From Phytophthora colocasiae (lineage: Eukaryota; Oomycota; Peronosporomycetes; Peronosporales; Peronosporaceae), in the NCBI GenBank assembly GCA_018806915.1, contig JAGKQI010000093.1, positions 1,736,001-1,800,000 on the forward strand: 64,000 bases of DNA, given 5' to 3'. This document shows, piece by piece, positions 1 to 12,584 of this stretch. The notes beneath the pieces are model-generated. The model searched no databases. It was not told the origin of the DNA and worked only from the letters and a program-made list of their open reading frames with translations. The translations under genes and the position numbers were made by a program. Position 1 is the first letter of the stretch. Every line of letters starts with the position of its first letter.

Positions 1-2290
1 TCGTATTGGTGTGAGTATATGCTGACAGTAGCTGCAAACGCTTCTACATTCAGACACGGGAGACAGCTGCCAGACTTCAAGAAAGCTGCGCGAACGAGAT
101 GGACCTTGTAGACCGGTGGAAAGCATCGGATGTACCGTTGTTCGAGAACAACTGGAAACAAAATCAAGTTGGCATGGGACTGCTTAAGAGGACCAAGAAA
201 GTGTGTACTTTTTCAACGTGTTGAAGAGTGCAGCGGAGCGCTCGGATCTAGTTACTCAGCAGGACATCGAGGGGTTCATCGAAGACAGACTAGTGTTCTA
301 CAGTTAAGATTTTCAAGAGGGAGAAACTTGGGCCGACGTACGAGACTTCATGATTCGTCTGCGGGATGCTTGCCGAGTCATCAACTACAATGTGTTTGTC
401 GAGAATGACTACCGAGGATGGAGTCTACATCACTGGGCTTGGTACAGCCACAGCCACATTGGTCACCCTGCAGTTCTCGCTATCCATGGGAACAAGCGGT
501 CCATCTACCATACGAGACCAACTTCAACAGTCCTATGTTTTTTAACAGTATAACCCAGACAGTTTAATCCCAGCCTTGGAAACACCGTGTACGGAAACAA
601 CACGGTGATGACAAACTTTGCCCATATTGTTTGAATAGGGAATGTATTATACGGACATTTTAAAACCATAACGCATGGTGTTAACGAAATTGTTATGTTA
701 GTGTAATCAAAAGTACCGAAATTCTCTGTGCTCACCGAGCGCAACAAATTCGGGTTGGGTCATACTGTAATACACAGAAATTGATCAAACTCAACGAACG
801 TGATGAATATGAATAATGGAAATGAGACGCCACTGCTACAATCACTGTGATACAGCTTCTCAAACAGCCTTCTCATGCAAGGGAGGATGAAATTTTTACC
901 ATCTCAGTCCTACTATCTGTCAGTACCTCAGATTCGACTTGATTTATCATTAATGGCTGGAAGTGACACAATGCGTTGTGGAAGGCGCGCAAGGAAAGAG
1001 CTGGACAGCATCCAGTATGCGATGACAAAGACTTAAATACCTTGCCTTGCCGACTTTAGACCGATACATGAAGGATTCAAGCCTGTCGACGCCGCCGTTG
1101 TCCTTTATGACTGTTTCAAGCTCAAGCGCGGGTTTCCTGATTACGAACCACGAATTTCTCATTGGCATTTCCTTCCAGAAGCGCTACTACTCGGTTCACA
1201 ATTAGTACATGTTTGAACTGGCCAAAAGGGCCTGCTCATCTGGGGATATATGCTTGGGTTGCCCTCGAACATGGCTGGCAAAGTTTAATTGCGTGAAGCG
1301 CGGATTCCTAACACACAGTACTAAGGGGGCAAGGATGGCTATTTACCGAAGGTCGATTGATGAGTTACAGCAGAGCAGCTTGTGTCCTAACTATAACTGT
1401 CCACTGCGTTACTTTATTGAAGAAGCTAGTTAAATCTTAATCTAGCCAGAGATATGACTATAAAAACAAAAGTCAAGGCGGCAGAGAAGGAAATCACTTG
1501 AGGGGCTGAATAGAAATTTAGTGGTTGCATTATTGGTGTTACTACTTAGATACAAACCCTCCAAAACCAAATTCCCAACAGCATCAAAGTATATTGCCCC
1601 AATTTCCGCCGCTATTCCTCTAATTCAAGGCAAGTTGTCGTATTATCATCCTCAACAACAAATTTATGCTGCTCAACGTGACAGTCTGAAGAAGGAGAGG
1701 AAGAAGATACCTAAAAGAAGAGGGAGATCAAAAGTTGTAGTCAAGCGAATTCTCGATTGCAAAGCGAATCGAAAGAGCAGCCTTATAAAGAACAAAACCC
1801 CGGCTCTTTGAAACCAGTGTGCAAATGTACTCACCCATACCAAGAAATATGTTACCGCTATTCGATGACGAGATGGACGAAATACCAACCAAATCCACCA
1901 GAAAAAAAATCACCCCTTCCACTCCACGACATGTTCATTTCGCTCCACTGAACAATACCGACACAGTTCATCTGTTCCAAGTGTAATCACGTCTGATAGA
2001 AAACATCGACAAAGTCTACGAGGGCTTCTCACTGTCAGTGTCCGACCGGCCAGTGTGGTGGACGAGATAAACAGCGAGATGGCTCAACCGTCACCAATTG
2101 AAACAGCAACTGACATCCAAGTTCAGGCCCACTGTTAACGTACTAATCACTGGAAACATCCAACGCTGGAGTGGTAGAACAGTCAGAGCCCCGAGGATCG
2201 ACATGGCGTAGCGTTGAGGAGTGGTCGTGTACAACCATTGGTAGCCAACTTCCAACGATGCCGAAACATTCAACAGTTGAAGTGAGTGTT
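1..2290. other. Degenerate region, no intact gene
   Basis: No intact gene is visible. Short open stretches on the + strand around 100-550 read like a coding sequence broken by stops and frame changes (for example a frame through 230-420 with an in-frame stop near 305), but I cannot name the family. Frames around 1520-1810 are rich in Lys/Arg and end quickly. From about 1980 to 2290 faint coding character leads into the ABC-transporter relic that follows. I take the whole stretch as decayed sequence. Confidence 0.4.
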
Positions 2291-2302
2291 TAGTCCCCAT
2301 CG

Positions 2303-2870
2303 GTGACGCTAGTCACTGTGGCGTTCCGAGATGTCTGGTACTCTGTTTCAAGTCCGAATGGGTCGATTTCGTTGTTAACAACCAGGGACAATTACAGCTC
2401 TAATGGATGTGTCCATCAGGTGCAGGCAAGACGACGCTCTTGGACGTTCTTGAACTTCTTGTGGGGAAATGCTGCTAAGTGGACACCAGGCGACGGAACT
2501 TGCCATCCGAAAATGTGCAGGATACTGTGAGCAGATGTCGATTCACTCCAAGACTGCTACGATCCTGAAGCTCTCGTTTTTAGTGCCTTCCTTCGTCAGT
2601 CGCAATACTTCCAAGATATAATTTGTGAGTGAAATTCTTGAGTTTTTGAACCTCCAGGAAATCGCAGACTTGATGGTTCGAGGACCGATTAGTCGACCAC
2701 ATACCGACTCCACGTGTTCAGCAATGGGTTTTCTTTTTGCAGCTCGAGACTGGTGAAAATGAATTCCGGGGGGAGGACTCAACTGCCCATTTGTTGGACA
2801 GCTCACCTTCTAGACGCTTCGCAGTGTTAACTTGATATCTTCTGAATCATCACGCAAAAACACGCTGTAC
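2303..2870 (+). pseudogene. ABCG/PDR-type transporter fragment, decayed
   Basis: This is a relic of the nucleotide-binding domain of an ABCG (pleiotropic drug resistance) transporter. The frame at 2303 begins with VTVAFRDVWYSV, the usual lead-in to the second ABC domain of oomycete PDR pumps. A Walker A motif, SGAGKTTLLDVL, is readable at about 2416-2451 in another frame, and 'ATELAIRKCAGYCEQM' at about 2490-2540 matches the conserved stretch after it. Later pieces (EILEFLNLQEIADL near 2630) continue the fold in yet another frame. At least three frame changes and several stops exclude function. Intact family members are about 1300-1400 residues with two ABC and two membrane domains; only part of one ABC domain is left. 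The family call comes from these motifs. Confidence 0.6.
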
Positions 2871-3540
2871 TTATCCAATCAACCAACCCATCTAACCGAT
2901 GGATGTCGTACAACTGAACCCATAAGGTCGTTAAATCTCCAACCAGCAGCATCTATACGAGATCCAGATAGCGCGATGCGTTCTTAAAACCTCTACAGTA
3001 TAATGGAGGCGTTTGTAAGCAAAAGAATGGACAATGCAAAAATATTTAGAGATCTAGCGCTACATGAACAACAAGCTGACGACGCCTCGGAAATTCACTT
3101 GGCTTAAGTCGAACAGGCTTGAATTGAACGCGCCTTCGTGGAGCATCCTCTCATTAGCACGGAAAGAGCACGCGTATCTTGTTGGGTAAGCTAATTGATG
3201 ATTAGAAAAAAAAATGATAGAATAGAAATGTATGATGTTGTATTATGAAATGCAACGTTATAGATTGCGGTACTGTAGCTTTCGAGTCTCAGAGAGAATT
3301 GCGAAAACACGGAAAAACACTGTTGTTGGAACTGTAATTGTCGCGGCAGCACCTCAAACACAAATGTCCCTCCCCCCCCCCTCCCCTAAAAAAGATTGAC
3401 TCATTCCTCCTGCGCACCCCTTCCCACAAGGTGGCTGCTACTCGTGCTGCCTGCGAACCCCGTGGATTGTGTGGAACTCATATCGTTAGTGCTCATATGA
3501 ATAATATTATTGATGAACTAGAAGCTTTGAAGAATTTCGC

Positions 3541-4155
3541 ATGAAACTTGATTCCTATGTTATGTCGAGGTCGTGGTCTCTACGTGGAGAAGAAGATAGG
3601 GTTCTCTTGGCATTTGCGGTAGAGAGTGAGGCGCCCGTTCTGACGTTTCTAGAAGCCGTCAAAGGCATCATGGGGTATGAGGGGGAGCGCAAGCTACCAG
3701 AAAGCCCCGACCACTTGCGGCAGCTTATTGGCGTACTATCAATTGACAGCTACGTAGACCAAAACGCAAACCCTTCACTCTCCGATGAGTTGCCAGACCA
3801 AGTGACTGTCGATCAACCTGGGACTATCGCAAGCGCAATTTGCCTAGTAGAGAGGCCTTTATGTACCCTGATGAAACCTGGCTACAACAAGGAAACAAAG
3901 GAACACCCATTCACATGGACAACGGGCGTGTAATTCCTACATTCCGCCGTGCGTGCCTCAGTGTTCCAATGTTTTTTTTACTCTCCAAAAAATGCAACGA
4001 ATTTTAAGGTTGGATACAAGTCTGACTCCGTTAATCGGATGCTACTGGACTCTCGATCTAGTGTCGTTATCCAGAGACCTGGGGATGTCGTCTACATGAA
4101 TGCGCTTGTGTATCACGCCGTATTGATTGGATTCCGCCAAAACACGCCGGACTGA
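3541..4155 (+). pseudogene. Broken ORF of unknown family
   Basis: Two adjacent frames (3541-3933, 130 residues; 3949-4155, 68 residues) read like one protein broken by a stop and a frame change. The first half is acidic with no motif I recognise. The second half contains 'GDVVYMNALVYHAVL', which vaguely resembles the metal-binding end of cupin/JmjC-like dioxygenases; this is too weak to assign a function. A basic tail rich in Lys/Arg can be followed to about 4480. I see no signal peptide, membrane segment or neighbouring gene that would hint at a role. Confidence 0.25.
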
Positions 4156-5474
4156 GACAAGTAGGGTGCAATCTATCATACAACGCAAGGACAAGTTTCA
4201 ATCCAGTAAGCGAACCGGGTTGGTGGAGGGTCACGCAGGGAATCAAGAGAGAGGTGGTCTGTTTTATCCACCTATTGCGTTACGGATGACCGCGCATGGG
4301 ACGATAACAATTTTGATGAATAAAAGAAGGCCTTCCTGAAGAGTCTGTCCCGCTCTATACTGCCTGCGGCAACTAGCGCTTGGGCTGAAGCTAAATGGAA
4401 CAAGAAACGCAAGCGGCGCGAGTTGATGAAAAAGGTGAGAGATGCAAAGAAAATTGAGTCAATATCAGAAACCCAATGAATACATATATTTGCTTTAGTC
4501 ATAAAAACTTCGCAGCCCCAGCATCAATATTATGTTAACCTCATGAGGGTAGCTTCTAGGATAGTTCAATCGAACACACATGACGATTTTGTGTTACCTG
4601 AACGATTTTCTCAGTATATTAATTTAGCAGATAGCTGTTCATACAAATCGCAGCCCCAAGTCTATACACGCGATTTCAGACTTATAGAACCGTTAACACT
4701 TGTCAACGACGTGTATGTTGAAGTTGAAGAAATATATAAATCGCAGCCCCAATAGATGAATTCCGTACTCAACACTGTTTAAACATGTGAGGACGCTATC
4801 ACACTCTGTCAAAATCATTGTACAGATAGATTTACGTTAAAAGCGATGGTGGACCGTATGGCAACAAACATTTTGGCACGTGGTGCAAATCCGGTGAAAG
4901 TTGAAGTTAGATTACCGTTTGCAGCCCCCCCCCTTGCTATGATATGACTATAATTGAAGTAGCCAGCACCCTTTTGCATTAATTGAATGAAATATAAATG
5001 TCAGTTTTACCTGAAATAGCTTTATATAGAGTTCGACAACAGACTGCGTACTGGGTAGACAGCACCAAACATAAAATATCCTTCCCTGTATCATAAAAGA
5101 TGTAGATCGTAAGAATATCCTAAGATTCGCAGCCCAGCAGTTGCTTATGATTCTGAGAAGCATGTGCTTGTGTAGCACAACGCTAACAAAGCTGCCTACA
5201 TGTTCTTTCGAAAGGCGGAGTCACTGAGTACTTCAGCAAAATTAGCTTTGCAAAACGCAACCCAAGAATCAGAATTACGCTTACGCGCTGTCTCCAATGG
5301 TACGAGCGACAGTTACGCTTGCCGTAACAACTTCTACAGAGCCCATTGACATGATAGACATGCCAAGAGCAGCCCTGGTATGGTGATCTGGATTCTGAGA
5401 GAAGTGATTTGTGTAATGTGGCGTACGAGATGTGGCAGTACAAACGTACAGACTAGAAAGGGCGTACCATAAGC
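4156..5474. other. Non-coding stretch with a recurring CGCAGCCCC motif
   Basis: No supported gene. The motif (T)CGCAGCCCC recurs at about 4510, 4648 and 4741, with shortened forms at 4920 and 5127, at irregular spacing. The sequence next to the E1 insertion site (5281-5479) continues on the far side of E1 at 12982. Confidence 0.35.
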
Positions 5475-5479
5475 GGTTT

Positions 5480-5859
5480 TGTAACGGGGATGTTACACGA
5501 ATGTTTCTCGTTGGTGTGTGACACTCATGATACATTTATGTGGGTACATAATGGTGTGGCACACACGAGTAGATACGTAGATGGCCTCAGAGCCTCACGT
5601 TGCATTTTGATTAGGATTTAGTATGTTAGATACTAAATCCGTTACATTTAGGATTAGGGCAATAAAGTCAATAAAAATCAGTTTGCATTTTACATAGTTA
5701 GTGTTAGTCCTTTGTTATAGGGACACTGACTCTGTGAGTCCCGTATTTAGTGGACTACTTGGTTCTTGTATAGAACCGAAGGCTAGTGCCTTGCAAGCAG
5801 GACTCTACGAGTCAACTAAACTTCCTCTGTGCCGTGCACACCTACGCAGCCCCGCTGCA
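5480..5859 (+). repeat. E1 5' LTR
   Basis: 380 bp, direct copy of 12597-12976 with no difference that I can see. It opens with a perfect hairpin, TGTAAC / GTTACA around a 6-nt loop (5480-5497), and holds further fold-backs such as GGATTTAGTAT / ATACTAAATCC near 5615-5640. Confidence 0.95.
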
Positions 5860-5861
5860 TC

Positions 5862-5869
5862 TGGTAGCA
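5862..5869 (+). promoter_or_regulatory. E1 primer binding site
   Basis: TGGTAGCA begins 2 nt after the 5' LTR. It would pair with the 3' end of a tRNA ending UGCUACCA, as eukaryotic initiator tRNA-Met does. The same octamer sits 2 nt after the LTR in E2 and E3. Complementarity beyond eight bases is not established. Confidence 0.7.
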
Positions 5870-5916
5870 CTTGTAGTCAATCCAACTCCTGAGTTGAAGA
5901 CTGTTTCTCTGCGAGA

Positions 5917-6888
5917 ATGGAGCCAGAAGCATACGCTCACTTGACTCCGAGTCAGCGGGACACGCTTAACAAGCTTACGTCCTTGCTGGGCCCCGAAGGT
6001 ATGGCGCACCTTGCGTCCCAAGGGCCGGAGGCCGTCAACGCGCGTCTTGAGGCATTTGCCTCGTACGAAAACGCTCTCGTTGAGCACATCCAACGGAATG
6101 TAAAAGGAGTTAACCCCGCTCCGAGAGCTAAGCCCGTCACGCTCAGCGTGAAGACCTTTCACGGGCACGAAGGAGAGAACCTCCTGTTGTGGACCCGAGA
6201 GGTCGAAATGGCCATGGGAGCCGCTATGCTCCAGTTGGAAGGCCAACGCGTGGCGTTCGCCATCTCTAAGCTCGAAGGGCGAGCACGAGAATGGGCCTTG
6301 ACGTCTGGGACGTCGGTAGAAATGGCCTTCCCCACTTGGGGTGAGCTTAAGGTCAAGCTTACGCAAGTGTTTGCTCCGCCTAACCAGGCGTATCGCGTGC
6401 GGTCACGCTTCCTTGCTTGCCGACAGGGCAAGAAGGACCTGGTGGACTATGTCCAAGAGCTGCGCACGCTCATTGCCGGCATGGCTGCCGACCCTCTACC
6501 TGAGGTGGTCACCGTGACCATCTTCATGGAAGGTTTACGTGCTGGCGTGGCCAGAACGGAGGCATTCCGTCAGAATCCTCGCACCTTCGAGGACACTGTC
6601 AGCGTGGCATTGAATGCCGAACACAACTTTAAGTTGTCGAGGGTCGGTGCTAACAGCACAGGGTCCGGGGGACCCGAGCCCATGGACCTCAGCTATGCTG
6701 AAGATGAAGTAGCCGAGCTACGAGCTGCGGTGCAGCGTATGAGCACCCGCCGGTGCTACACGTGTGGTAGTCCCACACATCTGAGGCCCAACTGCCCTCT
6801 GCGCAAAGAGCGCGCCGGCCAGAATGGCCGCAACCCTGCCGCGGGTCCCGCTTTGGGCTCTGCCCAGGGAAACGAAGGCTCCCAGTAG
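5917..6888 (+). CDS. gag: E1 Gag polyprotein
   Basis: A 323-residue intact Gag, the capsid/nucleocapsid protein that packages element RNA in cytoplasmic particles. Residues about 85-250 form a retrotransposon-gag (capsid) domain, recognisable from [12 protein letters not shown], the REWA helix, and '[16 protein letters not shown]'. A CCHC zinc knuckle of form CX2CX4HX4C lies near residue 280 ([14 protein letters not shown]). The ATG at 5917 is the first good start after the primer binding site. The frame ends at a TAG inside the stem of the frameshift signal, as expected for a gag whose pol is reached by -1 slippage. Gag is intact while the pol of the same copy is broken. Confidence 0.9.
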   Translation: MEPEAYAHLTPSQRDTLNKLTSLLGPEGMAHLASQGPEAVNARLEAFASYENALVEHIQRNVKGVNPAPRAKPVTLSVKTFHGHEGENLLLWTREVEMAMGAAMLQLEGQRVAFAISKLEGRAREWALTSGTSVEMAFPTWGELKVKLTQVFAPPNQAYRVRSRFLACRQGKKDLVDYVQELRTLIAGMAADPLPEVVTVTIFMEGLRAGVARTEAFRQNPRTFEDTVSVALNAEHNFKLSRVGANSTGSGGPEPMDLSYAEDEVAELRAAVQRMSTRRCYTCGSPTHLRPNCPLRKERAGQNGRNPAAGPALGSAQGNEGSQ

Positions 6889-6908
6889 ACGCGGGGCGGT
6901 CTACTGGG
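6867..6908 (+). promoter_or_regulatory. E1 -1 ribosomal frameshift signal
   Basis: Slippery heptamer G GGA AAC at 6867-6873, in the gag frame (codons CAG GGA AAC). It is followed by a 7-nt spacer (6874-6880) and a 9-bp perfect stem, CCCAGTAGA (6881-6889) with TCTACTGGG (6900-6908). The gag stop codon lies inside the stem. The first readable part of pol downstream (around 6987-7045) is in the -1 frame, which agrees with the signal. Confidence 0.8.
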
Positions 6909-6986
6909 GAAGAACTGAGTTCTGCAGTGCGTGAGAGGCACTGGGGCTCTGCCCCGAAGAGCTCCGTGCTCTTAAACACGGAACGT

Positions 6987-9900
6987 GTGAGCAAGCAGGG
7001 CTTGCTGGTCGTCCATGTGGACGTGAAGGGCTTCGAAGCCGTGGATCGTGTTGATCGATTCGGGAGCGTCTGGCAACTATGTCAGACGCTCCACCGTTGA
7101 GGTAGTCAGCAATATGCTGAGGCGCTTCGAGCGCGAAGAGGTGACACCGTCACTGTCCGTCTAGCGACGGGCGTCCGTGTCACGGTGGCCAAGGTCCCCA
7201 TGGACCTGCGGCTGAAGTTCTTGGACTTCGATAGCGTGGAACGCTGCTTGGTCCCTGGACCTGGATTCGAGGTACGACCTCATCCTTGGCATGGCGTGGC
7301 TGGAGCGCCACGAGCCATGGATTGATTGGAGGTCGAAGACCTTAGGTGCTACGCACTTCTCTCCTAGTGGAGCTTTGGCGAGTCATGAACCCACCTCTGC
7401 TAGGAAGCAGAAGCGCTATTGGCGCGAGCATCGAGCCGAGTCGGCTATGATGCTGGAAGTCGGTGTGTCCGAGTTGGTGGACAGCGCCGAGTGCGAGGAC
7501 CGCAGTCCTGTTGAGCGCGTAGCGCTGGTTGACAGTGAGTCAACGTGTGGGCAAAGCTCACGTAACCCCTGTGGGGCGGCACGTACTCCGCCGAGTGACG
7601 CCGGTCATGGACCGTCACTGGATGCCGATGGCATCGGGCCTTACCAGGCCGTGAACTGTGGGGCGGCACGTACTCCGTCGAGTGATACTGGTCGTGGACC
7701 AAGTCGATCGCTGAGTGTCTCTGACACTGGACCTGTTACGGTCATTGATTGTGCAGCGGCACGTACTCCGCTGAGCGGCATCGGTCGTCGACCGAGTGGA
7801 TCGCAGAGTGTCACTGACACTGGGCCTGAAGGGGCCGAAACCTGTGCGGCGGCACGTACTCCGTCTAGTGACGTCGGCGGTAGACCGAGTCAGTCACTGA
7901 GTGTCACTGACACTGGGCCGGGCAAGGCCATAACCTGTGCGGCGGCACGTACTCCGTCGAGTGGACGTTCGTCGGCTAGGCGACGACGTCGTAAGGCCCT
8001 ATGGGCGAGACGCTCTGCGTCTGAGTCGTCCGTGACGTCAAGTGTCAACGCACGGGAGGGCTGTGGGCAGCTATACACTCTGGTTGATGGAGTGGACGGC
8101 AGTGCCGAAGGCAGCGTCCTGCTGGGCGATCTGCCGAGTGTTGACAAGCTCCTTGAGCTAGAGGAGATGTCGTTCGCCGACTTTGGCGATGCCTTGAAGG
8201 CTGGCGAACTCGCCGAGGTGGTCATCGTTCGACCTGAAGAGGAGTTAAACTCATCGTCCCTCGTTGACGAGTCCGTCTTGGCCGAGGTCAAGAAGGCGCT
8301 GAGCGCCAGGAGTGGATCGGAGATCCTCAAGAATCCCTCGGATCCCTTCTACTCCTTGCTGAAGGAATATGGAGACGTTGTCTCAAAGGAACCACCGAGT
8401 GGCCTGCCTCCTGACCGAGGCGTTCGTCACGAGATCGACTTAGTTCCCGGAACTAAATACTGCGTGACCCGGCAGTGGCCTCTTCCTAAAGAGCAATGCG
8501 ACGTCATTGACGCCTTCTTCCGTGCTAAGCACGCGGCGGGTCTCGTGCGCGAGAGCAAGTCTCCGCACTCCGCGCCAACGTTCTGTGTCAGAAAGCCGAA
8601 TGGCAAGTGGCGTATCGTTCACGCTTTTAACAAGCTCAACGCTGCCACGATTCCGGCGCAGACGCCGATTCCTAGGAAGGATGTTCTTCAGAACAACATG
8701 GTGGGTTGCACCATGTACAGTGCGCTCGACTTAGTCGATGGCTACTATCAGCTGCTCATGCGAGCCAGTGATATTCCGCTTACAGCGGTGAGCACCCCGA
8801 GCGGTATGCTCTGGGAGTGGCTCGTCATGCCCCAAGGGCTGTCGAATGCGCCTGCAACGTTCAATCGTCTAGTGACGCAGTTGTTCAGACCCCTGCGGGC
8901 ATTCGCACAGACGTACTTTGACGATGTGTTCGTCCACAGTCGTGCTGAGCACGGGAAGACTGATGTCGAGGTACACGTGGAACACGTGAGAGCAGTGCTC
9001 GAGTGCATGCGCACCAACAAGTTGTACGCCAACGCGGACAAGTGCGTCTTTGGCGCGGAAGAAATCCCTTTCCTAGGGTGCTTCATTGGGAAGCATGGCC
9101 TTCGTGCTGATCCAGCAAAAGTCAAGGCCATTGTGGACTGGCCGGTTCCCTTGAACCAGAAGGACTTGCGTAAGTGGCTGGGCTTGGCCAACTACTTGCA
9201 CAAGTACAGCGAGAACTACGCTGAGTTGGCTCGGCCACTGTCGGATCTCCTTAAGAAGGATGCCGAATGGGTATGGCGTGCTGAGCACGAGAGTGCGTTC
9301 ACTCGTATCAAGGATAGCCTGCTTCAGGCACCGATACTGGCGTTGCCAGACCCCGATCGTCCGTTCATCGTCGTCTGTGACGCCTCGGACTTTGCCATCG
9401 GCAGTGCTTTGCTACAAGCGGACGCCGACGGGCGCGAACGCGTCATTGCGTTTGAGTCTCGGCAGCTCAAGGCTGCTGAGAAGAACTATCCAGTTCATGA
9501 CAAGGAGCTACTTGCGATGAAGTACGCTCTCGTCAAATTCAGGGTTCACCTGCTCGGCTCCAAGCCGTTTGTGATCTACACGGATCATGCGTCACTACGC
9601 ACAGCGACGCAGTCGCCTCACCTCTCGCAGAGGATGGCCCGATGGCTCTCCTTCTTTGCGGAGTATAACTTCGAGGTGAAGTACAAGCCTGGAAGGCAGA
9701 ACGTCCTCGCTGACGCGTTATCACGTCGCCCGGACTATGAGTTATCTCATGTCACCTCGGTGACGTCGTCCGTGACGGACATGGTTCGAGCAGCGTACGC
9801 TCAGGACGACTCTTGTGTCGCGCTGCTTCAAGCTCTAGGGAGCGATGAGTTTAAGGACTCAAAGGTGACTCTGTCACGACGCCTAAAGGCGAGACTCCAA

Positions 9901-11685
9901 CGCTATAGCCTGGAAGGCGGTCTGCTGTACTACAGCACGGGTCAGGATGACCCACCACGTGTGGTGGTTCCTCACGATGAGGACCTGAAGTATCGTATCC
10001 TCTATGAGGCCCACGACACGCCCACAAGCGGCCACCTCGGTCGCGAGAAGACCTACGGCTCGGTGAGCTCCATGTACTGGTGGCCGAAGATGTACAAGTG
10101 GGTCAGCACATATGTGCACACGTGCGAGACGTGTCAGCGGGTTAAACCCTCGCCGCATGCGGCGGCGCCAGCTGGCGAGCTTGCCTGTACCCTCTGGGTG
10201 TTGGCAGTCCATGAGTATGGACTTCGTGTTTGGCCTGCCGAAGGATACGGCAGGCAACACGGGCGTTGTGGTCTTCGTTGACCGTCTGAGCAAGATGGCT
10301 CACCTAGCGGCTGTGCCGGACACCGTCGATGGCGCTGGTACAGCGACGATCTTTATCGATCGGGTCTTCCGTCAGCATGGGCTGCCAGAGACCATTGTCT
10401 CGGATCGAGACCCCCGTTTCACGGGTCACTTCTGGACGTCCGTCTTCAAAGTGCTTGGCACTCGACTGGACATGTCCACGGCGGATCATCCGCAGACCGA
10501 CGGTCAGACTGAACGCGTGAACCGCGTCCTGGAGGACATCCTCCGCTGCGTATGCGCTGAAACGCCGAAGCGTTGGAGCGCTATGCTCCCTCTCGTTGAG
10601 TTCTCAATGAACAACGCGGTGCATGCCTCGACAGGCTTCACCCCGTTCTACGTGAACGGCCTTGCGCATCCGCGCGTCCCGCTCACTCCGCCACGCGGTA
10701 GCCTTGGGCTTGGTGGGGGAGAGGCTGTGCCGTCGCTCGACTCCGAGCTTGCTGATGTCAGCCCCCTTGCTGTTCGCAAGCAAGTCGATGACTTCCTCTT
10801 AGCGTCTTACGCCGTGTGCGTGACGCAATGGCTGAAAGCCAAGATGTTCAAAAGGAACAAGCTGATGCCAAAGGCAGAAGCAACATGTGGGAGTTCAAGG
10901 TCGGTGACCACGTTTTATTAAACGCTAAGAACCTGCCTACACACGCAGTGTCGGCCGTCTTCAAGACGAAGTTGCGGCCGCGCTTCATTGGACCGTTCAC
11001 GGTCGTGGCCAAGAAGGGCCTGGCATACACGCTTGACTTGCCAAAGCGTATGCGAACACATCCTGTATTCTACGTGGGCTTGCTTAAGCCATATCGGGAC
11101 CCTGCTCTTGTGAGTTCTGAGGCGCTGGCGCCGGGTCGGACGAAGGCTGCACGGCAGCAGGTGGCAGAGCCACAGGTGGTTGCATCCGAACCAACAGGTC
11201 TTGTCGATCCGGAGCAACGTGATGCTAGAGGTCATAGACCCGCTGATGCAGCACCAGAGGCGACTCAGACCGGTCCCCGCGACTCTAGGTCTCCTCGAGA
11301 CCAGTCGCTAAGCGATGGGTCGGATGACCGACGTGGTGGTCGTGCTCCTTCACCGAGCCCACGCGGGTCTGCAAGCAATGCAGCGCGTCTACACTCGCAG
11401 CGCGAGAACCCATCGACCGCTCGTCCTCCTCCTGCTCTGCTCGATGAGCAAGGTGAGCTTCACTATCACGTGGATCGCCTGATGGCGCGGCGTCGTCGCC
11501 GAGGTCACGACCAGTATCTGGTGAAGTGGCGAGGTTACCCTCACTCACAGAACTCGTGGGAGTTTGAGGTGCCACTACGGCAGGATTGCCCCGACGTCGT
11601 TGACGCGTATGATCGGGCACACCCGGTGTCAGACCGCCCGATGGTTTTGCGAAGGAGTCGCCGGGTGCCAAGCACCTCCCACTAA
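6987..11685 (+). pseudogene. pol: E1 Pol polyprotein, frameshifted
   Basis: Pol copies element RNA into DNA and integrates it. Domains in order: aspartic protease (DSGAS at about 7057), a repeat-rich linker (7565-7970), reverse transcriptase (catalytic YFDD near 8915), RNase H (VVCDASDFAIG near 9370), integrase zinc-binding part (CETCQRVK near 10120) and catalytic core (MDFVFGLPK, VSDRDPRFTG and QTERVNRVLED supply the acidic triad), and a C-terminal chromodomain (YLVKWRGYPHSQNSWE, about 11515-11565). The longest open piece is 7291-10281, followed by 10112-10921 and 10816-11685 in other frames. Frame changes lie near 7045, 7140, 7255, 10190 and 10815. This copy could not make an active polyprotein without repair or assembly error. 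Confidence 0.85.
7565..7970 (+). repeat. E1 in-frame tandem repeat in pol linker
   Basis: Five in-frame repeats of roughly 87-93 bp, each starting with a GCGGCACGTACTCCG-like core, at about 7575, 7663, 7756, 7849 and 7942. They encode AARTP-x-S followed by a PS-rich stretch ending DTGP. The repeats sit between protease and reverse transcriptase, where E2 and E3 carry their own low-complexity repeats. Confidence 0.8.
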
Positions 11686-12584
11686 GGTGGGGGTCCACAG
11701 GGTCGTTGCTGAGCTCAGGCTCTGACCCGTAGCTGCAATACTTGCAGCGAGCACGTCGGTGCCGTCGACATGGCATCGAATGCTCAAACTGCAAGTGCAG
11801 TAGAGCTACATGCGCCTCGCGCGCGTGTTTCAAGGGTCTATGACCCTTTAACAACACTGGCCTATGGCCCGGAGCTTCGCGATCATGAAGCGAAGATGGT
11901 TCGTGATGAACAACCGTCTTAATGACGTTCGGTCTAAGCGACAAGTGGTGATGGAAACGGATTCTATCCGATCACCTGACGCTAGAAGCGTTCAATGGGT
12001 ATGACTATGTCATGAGGCACTGTGGATGGCAGGGATGCTAATGCATTGGACCCCGCATGCTGCATAGCAGTAGGAGGTAGGTAAGCTCCTCCTGAGCGAC
12101 AGCTTAGCTGTCTGGTGCTCGTTGTCGTGTCTACGACTGTGCTGAGCACGTGCATTCACAAGACACAGTGTCTGTGACACATAGTGGCGCTTGCGCCTGC
12201 TTCAAGGACAACTTGGGCATCAAGCCCTGCACACAGTGCTCATCCGAGGGTCACATTAACTGTGAAGCGAGTGGGCCCCACTGCTGTGTGGTTCGTGGAA
12301 CCGTTGGTAGCTTGGAAGGCTTGCCCTGTGGATCACTGATCCAGTAGTATCATAGATACGCCACCTGTGGCCTTCTTTCCATGCCCGTAGAGCCCCTTGA
12401 CTCGAGCCAGTAGGCTCCTATGCTTGGTAAGCATTGGGCTCAAGTGTGTACCAAGTGGCATCGCGTACGGAGGCGTGTAACACGCACGAGAGACAGCGCC
12501 GTCCGCGCAAGGCAAGGTGCCGTGGCCATCGGCCGATAATCGCGTCGTGTGTTTACACTTTCCGGATACGGTATCCGGAATCTT
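11686..12584. other. E1 3' non-coding region
   Basis: About 900 bp between the pol stop and the polypurine tract with no supported ORF. It is dense in short fold-backs, for example AAGGGTCTATGACCCTT near 11829, GGAGG...CCTCC near 12070 and TCCGGATACGGTATCCGG near 12561. In E2 and E3 the corresponding place holds the antisense reading frame. Confidence 0.6.

Noticed and set aside
3338..3544. Short ORF with a proline run before the broken ORF at 3541
   Set aside because: A C-rich tract creates the proline run; no homology or start context supports it.
5842..6366. Minus-strand 174-codon ORF opposite E1 gag
   Set aside because: It is a shadow of gag with no motif of its own; the + strand frame is clearly the real one.
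11285..11944. Antisense ORF of 219 codons in E1
   Set aside because: It overlaps the chromodomain region as the E3 antisense ORF does, but shows no sequence likeness to it and could be a by-product of GC-rich codon use.
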